From the NCBI RefSeq assembly GCF_018448925.1, contig NZ_RCWE01000017.1, positions 1 to 64,000 on the forward strand: a stretch of 64,000 nucleotides of DNA, given 5' to 3'. Source of the stretch: Photorhabdus akhurstii. GTDB taxonomy: Bacteria > Pseudomonadota > Gammaproteobacteria > Enterobacterales > Enterobacteriaceae. The position numbers and the translations under genes were made by a program. Numbering within the stretch: the first letter of the stretch is position 1; each line of letters opens with the position of its first letter. The notes beneath the pieces are model-generated. The model had not been told where the DNA came from. It worked only from the letters and a program-made list of their open reading frames with translations, and searched no databases. This document shows positions 56,601 to 62,100 of the stretch, piece by piece.

Positions 56601-58056
56601 CTATCTGCCGGATGGCAATCTGGAATTCCTGGGCCGCAATGATCATCAGGTGAAAATTCGCGGTTTCCGTGTTGAACCGGGTGAAATTGAGGCCCGGTTG
56701 GTGGAACATCCTGCGGTAAGTCAATCTGTGGTGCTGACGTTGGGTAAAGGTCAGGATAAACGCTTGGTTGCTTATGTAGTGGCGCAAGCGGATGAGAGGC
56801 TGGCGAATAACTTGCGTACCCACTTGAGTGTTATTTTACCTGACTATATGGTGCCGTCAGCCTTTGTGCGTTTGGACGCTTTTCCATTGACGCCAAACGG
56901 TAAGTTGAATCGTCATGCGTTACCGGAGCCGGACAGTGAAGCGTTTGCTCGTCAGGCTTACGAGGCGCCACAAGGCGAAACGGAAACCGTATTAGCGGCG
57001 ATTTGGTGTGAATTGCTAGGGATTGAGCAGGTTAGCCGGTATGACAATTTCTTCGCGTTGGGCGGCCACTCGCTGCTTGCTATGCGAATGATGAATCTTG
57101 CCGCCGGTCGGGGTTTGATTTTTACACTGAATACTTTGTTCCAATTCCCTGGGTTGTCCGAATTGGCCGCAAAAATCACCTCAGATTTATTGTCTCAACC
57201 GCAAAGCAGCGTTATATCGGTGCGACCTGATGGCGCAGGATTGCCATTGTTCTTTGTTCCCAGTGGGATGGGTGATTATTCTTATGTCTTCGGGCTGGCT
57301 CAACATATCCCGTCGGGCTATCCGATTTATGCACTGCCTTGGCCGTCCATCAGTGAAGAACCGATGTTAACGATGGAAGAGCAGGCTGCCAGAATGATCG
57401 CCTTGATGAAAGCCGTTCAACCGGCAGGCCCATACCGGATAAGCGGCTACTCGTCTGGTGGAATATTGGCTTATGCCATTGCTCAGCAGCTTTTGAGTAC
57501 TGGTGAGCGAGTCAGTTTCTTGGGGTTGATTGATACGCCTGCGCCTCATTATTTTGGCAAAGAGGCCATGCAGTCCAAACATCATTTCTTTACTGAGTTG
57601 GCCCGGCAGTCAGGGGAGGCGTGCAAAGAAGAGATTGCGGCGTTATATCGGCGAATTGATGAGTTGAATTTGGTGCAGTTTATTGAAGCGGCACAAGAAT
57701 TGGCGTTGTATCCCGCAAATCTGCATGCCGATGTGATCGCAAAACGTTGGCAGCAGATCGAACGTTACACCCAAATAGTGGCGGATTATGAACCGTCAGC
57801 ATTAACAATAACGTTGCATCAATTCTATGCAGTAGAACCTTCCCCTACTGTTTCTTTTGTGACGGATGAAAAGCCGGAGTCCGTGAATATAGAACCGTCG
57901 TTAGGTTGGGAACGGGTAATGCCCGATACTTTACTTCAGTTGATTGCTACTCCGGGTAACCATTTTAGTTTATTGGAGGATAATGAGAATAAAATCACTT
58001 TAGCTCAGATTTTGAATAGGGCGTTGGCAATCAACTATGACGAGGAGGCTTCGTAA
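41686..58056 (+). CDS. Five-module nonribosomal peptide synthetase with dual C/E domains and thioesterase
   Basis: 5456 residues, order psiC-A-T-(C/E-A-T)x4-TE. Carrier serines are at 829, 1900, 2977, 4052 and 5129, and the thioesterase Ser is 5256 (GYSSGG). All four internal condensation domains have the HHxxxxGD dual C/E motif, so residues 1-4 should be D. Codes: 1 DVESIGGVTK (basic, Glu at position 239), 2 DAFWIGATFK (Val-like), 3 DVEFIGAVTK (basic-like), 4 DAFWIGATFK (Val-like), 5 DVSACGCITK (no match known to me). An alternating basic/Val peptide would be amphipathic and cationic. Module 3's carrier domain changes abruptly after the GGHSLLAVRMIERLR stretch (GLGVSVQMLFQHPTLRVL), unlike all other modules here. 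The TE and N-terminal region are close paralogues of those of the 7-module enzyme. It is a separate transcription unit with its own leader and terminator. Confidence 0.93.
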   Translation: MKDSITQAGSAFKAELLSQTSENITNVNNILPPTQNVKNIPQTFTFSESFWCERLAALQPLQLPFETAGEQAEPSWVISDWQPPLPKNGEEEPLRTLLQAFVIYLARLTQQTTFQIGWCVDGVNDKSADLAPVAPMVVEMEFDKPWHVAANGLDGELARLSRYHTFSRDLLARAPSLWAIPALTTHCPWRIAVSVIAEDRPCDQAPQGELLTLQINAQGGFRWIYDENRLSTEVVLRMGEHLQVLAASQRQGEEIPIWQLNLLSEAERTLLLETWNATETPYPDPLCIHQLFEQQAEQAPHATALEYQEQTLNYAELNTRANRLAHQLIALGVTPDRRVAICVERSPMMVVALLAVLKAGGAYVPLDSTYPRERLAYILSDSAPSVVLVDEAGRAALGEQALVGMTILDPNIQLNQPDSNPQIPALTPQHLAYVIYTSGSTGQPKGVMVEHQAIYQRYLGFNDTYAVTAQDRLLQFAAFAFDVSVEDFFSSLCNGATLVIRDDSWLASIPEFIALTRQYRITMMSLPTLFWSELAARDSGLPLPDCLRLIIIGGEAVKKSAIQAWFRQTGHRPRLLNGYGPTENTVTVTYKDVLSPEDARSIGRPAKNARIYLLGKYGELVPVGCVGEMYIGGVGVARGYLNRPALSVERFMLDTFSPVSGERMYRSGDLARYLPDGDLEFLGRNDEQVKIRGFRIELGEIETRLTEHPAVQEAVVLALDGDQGKRLVAYVEAEANERLAADLREYLSAILPDYMVPAAFVRLDTFPQTPSGKLDRRALPAPGEDDFARQIYEAPQGKAEITLAAIWRELLGIEQISRHDSFFALGGHSLLGVQMIEHLRHLGLTLTARDLFQSPVLSALAQTLGQHQAVIVPPNVITPATTALTPEMLPLIDLIQTDIDRIVEQVPGGMTNIQDIYALSPLQDGILFHHLLEQEGDPYLVLYPVAFANRSLLDRYLTAVQQAIDRHDILRTAFIWQGLSVPAQVVLRRARLPVTELTLDPADGPVIDQLTRRFDPAQYRLDLRQAPLLHFVIAQETDGRWFLLELQHHLIGDHETMEVMHREVRAYFTGQGEHLPAPVPFRNLVAEARLGVSQAAHTHFFTDMLAAVDEPTLPFGLTGVHRDGSQKTESHWILAPELNGRLRSQARSLGVSLAALCHLAWAQVLSRTSGQEKVVFGTVLFGRMAVGEGMGLFINTLPLRLDMDETPVRDSVREAHLRLAELLEHEHAPLALAQRCSGVDRGTPLFSALLNYRHNEQPDPLDETMAGIEFLGEQERTNYPFVLSVEDGGSTLGLTAQVVQPFDPESLCGYMQQSLESLAAALEQTPDMPVRVLDILPEAERTLLLETWNATETVYPEQLCIQQLFEQQVEKTPTATALIAGDKTLSYTELNTRANRLARQLIEQGICPGDHIALLLERSIELVVAQLAILKAGAVYVPVDPSVPDDRKNWLINDCSAKLLITDEQSEIPVGLLVPLFRLSNKTDTSKEEDCLNPDLPHSSADLAYIMYTSGSTGTPKGVLVPHRAVARLVINNGYAEIGQDDRVAFTANPAFDASTFEVWAPLLNGGALVVIDRSTLLTPQELVRVLQARQITVLWLTIGLFNRLAAELSPVLPQIKILIFGGDIPDLHVIAQVLDNRPPQQLLQAYGPSEGTTFTTMYPIAALAQGVTRIPIGRPIANTRIYLLDAYGQPVPSGAIGEIYVGGDGVACGYLNRPDQTAERFLTDPFSDQPDARMYRTGDLARYLPDGNLEFLGRNDQQVKIRGFRIEPGEIENRLVEHPAVREAAVLALGDGPEKRLVAYVAAEAHEGLAMSLRDHLSAILPDYMVPTAFVRLDGFPLTPNGKLDRRALPAPDNEALARQVYAAPQGETEMVLATIWRELLGIEQVSRYDSFFALGGHSLLAVRMVERLRHLGLTLAVRDLFQSPVLFELAQTLGQQPVMAVPPNVITPATTKITPEMLPLIDLTQAEIDRIVGQVPGGMTNIQDIYALSPLQDGILFHHLLANEGDPYLVVSQMAFANRSLLDRYLAAVQQVIDRHDILRTAFIWQELSVPAQVVWRQASLSVTELALNPADGPICDQLVQRFNPRHYRLDLSQAPLLCFVAAQETDGRWLLLELQHHLIGDHTAMKVMNREVQAYLAGQGNSLPDPVPFRNLVAQARLGGYQEAYTRFFTEMLAEVDEPTLPFGLTDVHRDGSQEIASHRLLTASLNDRLRSQARRLGVSLAALCHLAWARVLSCTSGQEKVVFGTVLFGRMAAGEGADNGMGLFINTLPLRLDIDDTSVRDSVQVVHTRLAGLLEHEHASLALAQRCSGVASGTPLFSALMNYRHNDQAASLDKMMEGVEFLGEQESTNYPFGMSVEDDGATLGLIAHVVQPFDPGSLCNYMQQALESLAEALEQAPETPVRVLNILPETERTLLLETWNATETPYPEALCIHQLFEQQVEKTPEATALVYQEQTLSYAELNACANRLAHQLIACGVTLEQPVAICVARSPAMVVALLAVLKAGGAYVPLDSTYPEERLTYILHDTAPSVVLADAIGQAALGGEALAGLTVLDPNIQPDQPDSNPLVTALTPQHLAYVIYTSGSTGQPKGVMVEHQAVYQRYLGVNEPYAITAQDRVLQFAAFAFDVSVEECFSSLCNGATLVIRDDSWLASMAEFIALARQNHITVMFLPTLFWSELAARDNELPLPECLRLIIIGSEAVKKNAIQDWFRQQGHRPRLLNAYGPTENTVTATCKEILSPADDRSIGRPIRNTRVYLLDKYSQPVPLGCVGEMYIGGVGVARGYLNRLTLSEERFMPDSFSPVSNARMYRTGDLARYLPDGELEFFGRNDQQVKIRGFRVELGEIETRLVEHPAVQEAVVLALDDELGKRLVAYVAAQAHEKLTADLREHLCAVLPDYMIPAAFVRLDSFPQTPNGKLDRRALPAPGEAAFARQVYEAPQGKVETMLAAVWCELLGVEQISRHDSFFALGGHSLLAVRMIERLRRVGLGVSVQMLFQHPTLRVLAQSLVQHDEIRVPDNGITSDTTVLTPEMLPLIDLTQADIDRIVGQVPGGMANIQDIYALSPLQDGILFHHLLENEGDTYLLVSQMVFADRALLDRYLAAIQQTIDRHDILRTAFIWQGLSMPAQVVWRQAPLSVTELTLNPADGPVSDQLTRRFDPAHYRLDLSQAPLLRFVIAQETDGRWLLLELHHHLIGDHETMEVMHREVQAYLTGQEERLPTPVPFRNLVAQARLGVSQEEHTRFFTEMLAEVDESTLPFGLTEVHRDGSQVTESHRMLVPELNDRLRSQARRLGVSLAALCHLAWAQVLSCTSGQQSVVFGTVLFGRMQAGEGADNGMGLFINTLPLRLDIDETPVRDSVQAAHTRLAGLLAHEHASLALAQRCSGVASGTPLFSALLNYRHNALSATSDELISGIEFLDAQERTNYPFVLSVEDFGESLGLTAQVVQPFDPESLCGYMQQALESLVEALEQAPETPIRALNILPETERTLLLETWNATETAYPDALCIHQLFEQQVEKTPEATALIAGDKTLSYTELNTCANRLAHQLIEQGIRPNDHVAILLERSMELVVAQLAILKAGAVYVPVDPSMPDERKNWLISDCSARLLLTDTRTDIPANLTVPLLRLSDEKSANREQDRINPDLPRSSTELAYIMYTSGSTGTPKGVLVQHRAMVRLVINNGYANIGPEDRVAFTANPAFDASTFEVWAPLLNGGALVVIDRATLLTPQELVLTLQERRITVLWLTIGLFNRLAAELSPILPQIKILIFGGDIPDLQVIAQVLDNRPPQRLLQAYGPSEGTTFTTMYPIEALPQGASRIPIGRPIANTRVYVLDAYGHPVPPGVIGEIYVGGDGVAQGYLNCPELTAERFLIDPFSDEPDARMYRTGDLARYLPDGNLEFLGRNDQQVKIRGFRIEPGEIEARLVEHPAVREAAVSALGDGPDKRLVAYVAAPADDGLVNSLRDYLSKILPDYMVPSAFVRLDTFPLTPNGKLDRRALPAPDSEAVARQAYVAPQGETEMTLAAIWRELLGIEQVSRYDSFFALGGHSLLAVRMIERLRHLGLTLAARDLFQSPVLSDLAQTLGQHQAVIVPGNVITPATTMLTPAMLPLIDLTQTDIDRIVGQVPGGVANIQDIYALSPLQDGILFHHLLANKGDPYLLTGQMVFTERTLLDRYLAAVQQVVNRHDILRTAFIWQGLSVPAQVVWHQASLSVTELTLNLADGPVSGQLAERFDPRHHRLDLSEAPLLRFVIAQETDGRWIVLQLLHHLIGDHTTLDVMNREVQAYLDGQEESLPTPTPFRNLVAQARLGMSQEAHIRFFTDMLAGVDEPTLPFGLTEVHRDGSQVTESQRMLAPELNDRLRSQARRLGVSLAALCHLAWAQVLSRTSGQEQVVFGTVIFGRMAVGKGVDSGMGLFINTLPLRLDMDETPVRDSVQAVHRRLAGLLEHEHASLALAQRCSGVLDGMPLFSALLNYRHNDQPDPLDGTMDGIEFLGAQEFTNYPFALSVEDFGDALGLTAQVIQPFEPERVCGYMQQALESLAAVLEQTPETPVRTLNILPETECTLLLNTWNATETSYLEPLCIHQLFEQQVERTPDATALVYEEQTLSYAELNARANRLAHQLIALGVEPDQRVAICVARSPAMVVGLLAVLKAGAAYVPLDPDYPGERLSHILADVSPVILLADAVGRTVLGENVLTGLTVLDPNTLPDLPDSNPQIPELTSRHLAYVIYTSGSTGTPKGVMVEHRQLVSQITSLNMKWSLNASDRILQFCNPSFDVCASEIFCAITLGAQLVLRTNQWLLSAQEFWRLCEFYKITYIAIPAQFWRIISNVNKGDIYQGVRIICIGGEAIPDHELQRWLLVHGEYPVLVNCYGPTEATITTTTSCLNEGVGQANIIGRPLPNTRVYLLDVQEQPVPLGAVGELYIGGAGVARGYLNRAELTAEYFLTDPFDDNPNARMYRTGDLVRYLPDGNLEFLGRNDHQVKIRGFRVEPGEIEARLVEHPAVSQSVVLTLGKGQDKRLVAYVVAQADERLANNLRTHLSVILPDYMVPSAFVRLDAFPLTPNGKLNRHALPEPDSEAFARQAYEAPQGETETVLAAIWCELLGIEQVSRYDNFFALGGHSLLAMRMMNLAAGRGLIFTLNTLFQFPGLSELAAKITSDLLSQPQSSVISVRPDGAGLPLFFVPSGMGDYSYVFGLAQHIPSGYPIYALPWPSISEEPMLTMEEQAARMIALMKAVQPAGPYRISGYSSGGILAYAIAQQLLSTGERVSFLGLIDTPAPHYFGKEAMQSKHHFFTELARQSGEACKEEIAALYRRIDELNLVQFIEAAQELALYPANLHADVIAKRWQQIERYTQIVADYEPSALTITLHQFYAVEPSPTVSFVTDEKPESVNIEPSLGWERVMPDTLLQLIATPGNHFSLLEDNENKITLAQILNRALAINYDEEAS
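55935..56410 (+). other. Divergent specificity core of the last A domain (5-module NRPS)
   Basis: Between the shared YTSGSTG and GRPLPNTRVYLLD blocks the DNA turns AT-richer and loses similarity to every other A domain in the window (FCNPSFDVCASEIF, then ITYIAIPAQFW and CYGPTEATITTT). Both flanks match the other modules closely. This is the pattern of a replaced A-core subdomain. Confidence 0.65.
57210..58053 (+). other. Type I thioesterase domain of the 5-module NRPS
   Basis: Same layout as the thioesterase at 39560-40404: GGAGLPLFFVPSGMGDYSY start, Ser5256 in GYSSGG, presumed His in GNHFSLLED. It releases the pentapeptide. Confidence 0.85.
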
Positions 58057-58102
58057 TACTGATATATTAAGGAAGTACTCAATTATTTAGTTCTAGTGTG
58101 AT

Positions 58103-58136
58103 AATCCGGTATGTATTTATTATACCGGATTTTTTA
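58103..58136 (+). terminator. NRPS-family 3' hairpin terminator, copy 2
   Basis: AATCCGGTAT / ATACCGGATT stem with a TTTTTT run, 47 bases after the stop of the 5-module gene. Confidence 0.8.
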
Positions 58137-58449
58137 TGCATTAAAATAGAATAAGGGAAGTTATCATTCCCATATAAGTTATTTTTTTAGGTTTCTTTGT
58201 TATTATTGTTGCTATTTTATATTGTGTGAACTCAAACGGATTTGATTGTTGATTTTATTTTATTTTGTTGATTGCCTTGGTATCGAAATTATATTTTTAA
58301 TTGTGGTGTTATTGTTGGGAATATTTATTGTAATAGATAATTATGAGAAGATAATTGAAGGTGTGATCATGGTAATGTGTTTTTTGGTGGTGATATAGGC
58401 TGGTTTAATTACCCTTAATTTCATGATCTCTCTTTGGAATATATCGGGT

Positions 58450-58785
58450 TTATTTTAAATGCTCGTGATAATTAAAGACCTTACCTATTAGGGGTAATTG
58501 TTGCGGGCCGTTTTTATAAATGAACAGCAAATACGGACGGTGCAGAGAGCCCGGCGTATACACGTAATATGTGAAGGGTAATTCGCCTTGTTCTCTATGG
58601 CAAAGAATAGCAAGTAAAATAGTCATATTGGGAGGGGTATATAATTGAATAATATTAAATTTAATCCCATCTTGCACCACGTGTTGATAAATATCTCTGG
58701 GCGTCAGAAAAATAACATCACAAAACGATCTAATTGTAATATATCTCGTTATAATCAATATTTTATTGAGTTTATTATTATACAT
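58450..58785 (-). CDS. Hypothetical protein in the NRPS spacer, antisense orientation
   Basis: A 111-codon frame with no family I recognise. The second half is protein-like (GELPFTYYVYTPGSLHRPYL, followed by LFIYKNGP) and less AT-rich than the spacer around it. The first ~24 residues are low-complexity Asn/Ile/Lys and may be untranslated. No ribosome site precedes ATG 58785. It has no counterpart in the other two NRPS spacers, so it is either a small inserted gene or a fragment of one. No signal peptide or membrane segment is clear. Confidence 0.4.
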   Translation of the reverse strand: MYNNKLNKILIITRYITIRSFCDVIFLTPRDIYQHVVQDGIKFNIIQLYTPPNMTILLAILCHREQGELPFTYYVYTPGSLHRPYLLFIYKNGPQQLPLIGKVFNYHEHLK

Positions 58786-58889
58786 GTCACATAATCTTAT
58801 TATTATGAAATAATATATGGTGATATTAATTGTAATTTGTAATGTTTCTTTATGGTATTGAATATAATAATGTCATTATAGTGACAAGA

Positions 58890-59130
58890 ATAGAGTGTTT
58901 TATTTGTTCAAATAAGGTTGATTATTTGTTCGGTTATTAGGGGAATTAGCGTGCAAAAATGATTAATTGTCCGTTATTAATCGGGCGATGGTACGATTTT
59001 TGAATATTTTGAATTGATGTCGGATACGTCCGATTTTATTTCTTGGGGGCAAGAAGTAAGAAAGAAATATTGGTGATGGCTGTCAGGTATGACAGTTTTC
59101 AAATTTCTAACAGATTCGTTGAGGTAATAG
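58890..59130 (+). promoter_or_regulatory. NRPS 5' leader, copy 3, with two hairpins
   Basis: Hairpin I has a 12-bp stem, 59034-59045 with 59050-59061, and a GGGG loop. Hairpin II is CTGTCA (59080-59085), GGTA loop, TGACAG (59090-59095). The ribosome site GAGG is six bases before ATG 59131. The first part of the leader is more diverged than in copies 1 and 2, while the hairpin half is almost unchanged. Confidence 0.7.
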
Positions 59131-62100
59131 ATGAAAGGTAACATTGCTACAGCGGGAAATGTTCTTAAAGACCAAGCTCTCTCTCAGATGTCATGTGAAA
59201 ATATAACTCATAATACGTATGATACATCGATTCCATCACGAATATGCGTTGTGGTGGGGGGAACAACCCTTGCGGTGTTTTGCGCCGAGCAAATTTTGGC
59301 GGCTGGGCATACCATACAAGCAGTGCTACCTACTGATACTGTTCTACAAACATGGGCTGCCCAACAAGGGATTGTTTGTGTGAACTCGGTTGATGCATTA
59401 CAAGAACAAATCACGTCACAGCCTGTCGATTGGCTTTTTTCAATCGTTAACCCAATCATCTTGCCGGTGGCGCTCATTGAACAAATTCGTGGCGGGGCTT
59501 TTAATTATCATAATAGCCCCCTGCCACGCTATGCGGGTAGTCATGCAACCTCTTGGGCGTTGTTAGCTCGGGAGACACATTACGCTATTTCTTGGCACTG
59601 TATTGAAGGCGGTGTGGATACCGGCGATATTGCAGTGCAATGGCCGGTATCGATTGAGGAACAGGATAACGCTTTCTCGTTGAATCTGAAATGTTATCAG
59701 GCGGCTCAGGAAGGATTTGTTGAACTACTGAAAAATCTGGGGCGCGACGCACTGGTGACTTATCCTCAGGATCTCTCGCAACGGAGTTTTTATGCTCAGT
59801 CACGTCGTCCCGACTGGGGGGGATATTTGTGTTGGGAGCAGTCGGGAGAAGCTCTGTCAGCTTTAGTGCGGGCATTGGATTTTGGGGAGAATTATTTAAA
59901 TCCATTGGGTTGCCCGAAACTGTTGCTGAAGCAGGGCCCGGTACAGATTTCTTGGCTTCAGCGGTTGAACACGTGCTCCGAAGGGTTACCCGGTACGCTG
60001 ATTAGTGTGGAGGAGGATAGCTGGCAGGTGACGACCGGCAGTGAGGATGTGCGGATTGGGGGATTCGCTACCCTTGAAGGTCATTTGCTATCTGCCAGAG
60101 AGCTTGCCGATATATCGGAACTTAGACCGGGCAAACAGCTTCCTTTACTCTCCTCACAACAAGCGCAGAATGTAAAAGATACCCTTCAAACACTCGCGCC
60201 TAGTGAACCATTTTGGTATAAGCGTCTTGCCTCGTTGCAACCACTCCAGCTGCCTTTTGAAATGATTGGGAAACAGGCAGAATCCCTATGGGGAATCAGC
60301 CCCTGGCAGCCTCCACTGCCGAATGCTGGAGAAGACCCATTACAGACACTGTTGCAGGTATTCGTTATCTACCTTGCGCGTTTGACTCAGCAGACTAAAT
60401 TCCAAATCGGCTGGTGCGTGGATGAGGCAAAAGATAAACCAAATATATTGACGGGGTTGTCATCGGTGGTGCCGATGGTTGTTGAGGTGGCGTTTGATAA
60501 GCCGTGGTCTATGGTAACTGATTGGATTGATAACGAGCTTGTCCGATTGGCGCGGCACCGCACATTTAGTCGAGATCTTCTTTCCCGTTCTCCTTCACTG
60601 CGGGCTATCCCGGCATTAAGAACAAGCCGACCGTGGCAGATCGCCGTTTCTATGATACAGGATGACAAATCGTATGATCAGTCGGTATCCGGCGAATTGT
60701 TGACGTTCCAGATGAATGCGCAGGGTGGTTTTCGCTGGATTTATGATGAAAATCGTTTGAGCTCGGAAGTTATTCTGCGGATGAGTGAACATTTGCAGGT
60801 GCTGGCGTCATCAAAAAGGATGAGTGGTGAAATCCCCGTAGGGCAGCTTAATTTGTTACCGGAGGCTGAACGTAGGTTGTTACTGGAAACCTGGAATGCC
60901 ACTGAAACCGCGTATCCTGAGGCGTTATGCATTCATCAGTTGTTTGAACAGCAGGTGGAGAAAAACCCGGAGGCAACGGCACTGATAGCGGGAGATAAAA
61001 CTTTCAGTTATATGGAACTGAATACCCGCGCCAATCGGTTAGCTCGACAGCTCATCAAACAAGGGGTGTGTCCCGGTGATCATGTTGCGTTTCTGCTAGA
61101 ACGCTCGATGGAACTGGTGGTCGCTCAATTGGCGATTCTGAAAGCCGGTGCTGTTTACGTGCCGATAGATCCTAGTGTGCCGGATGAGCGGAAAAACTGG
61201 TTGATAAGTGATTGTGCCGCCAAATTACTGCTCGCCGGTACACAGTCGGATATTCCGGCTAACCTGGCTGTGCCGCTGCTTTGTCTCTCAGATGAGACAG
61301 ACGCGGGCTGCGAGGAGGATCACCTTAACCTTGACTTACCGCGTTCCAGCACCGAGTTAGCGTATATCATGTACACCTCCGGTTCTACCGGGACACCCAA
61401 AGGGGTTTTGGTGCCGCATCGTGCGGTAGTCCGGCTGGTTATCAATAATGGTTATGCTGAAATCGGACCGGATGATCGAGTGGCTTTTGCCGCTAATCCG
61501 GCGTTTGACGCCAGCACGTTTGAAGTCTGGGCGCCGTTGCTGAATGGCGGCGCATTAGTGGTTGTCGATCACGCCACTTTGCTGACGCCGCAGGCGTTTG
61601 TCCAGGTTTTACAGATTCAGCGAATGACGGTTCTGTGGTTGAGTGTCGGGTTGTTTAACCGGCTGGCAGCGGAACTGTCTCCGGTTTTGCCGCAGATAAA
61701 GCTGCTGATTGTCGGCGGAGATGCCCTTGATCCTCATGTTATCGGCCAGGTACTGAATGCCGGTCCGCCACAACAGCTATTAAATGGCTATGGGCCAAGT
61801 GAAGGCACCACCTTTACAGCAACATACCGAATTAATGCAGTCGCATCAGGAGCGACCAATATCCCGATCGGCAGACCGGTAGCCAACACGCGGATTTATC
61901 TGTTAGATACCTATGGTCAACCGGTGCCGTTAGGGGTGGTCGGAGAGATTTATATCGGAGGAGATGGGGTAGCCTGTGGTTATCTTAATCGGCCTGAATT
62001 GACCGCCGAGCGTTTTCTTATCGATCCGTTCAGTGATAACCCGGATGCTCGTCTGTATCGCACCGGGGATTTGGCGCGTTATCTGCCGGACGGCAATCTG

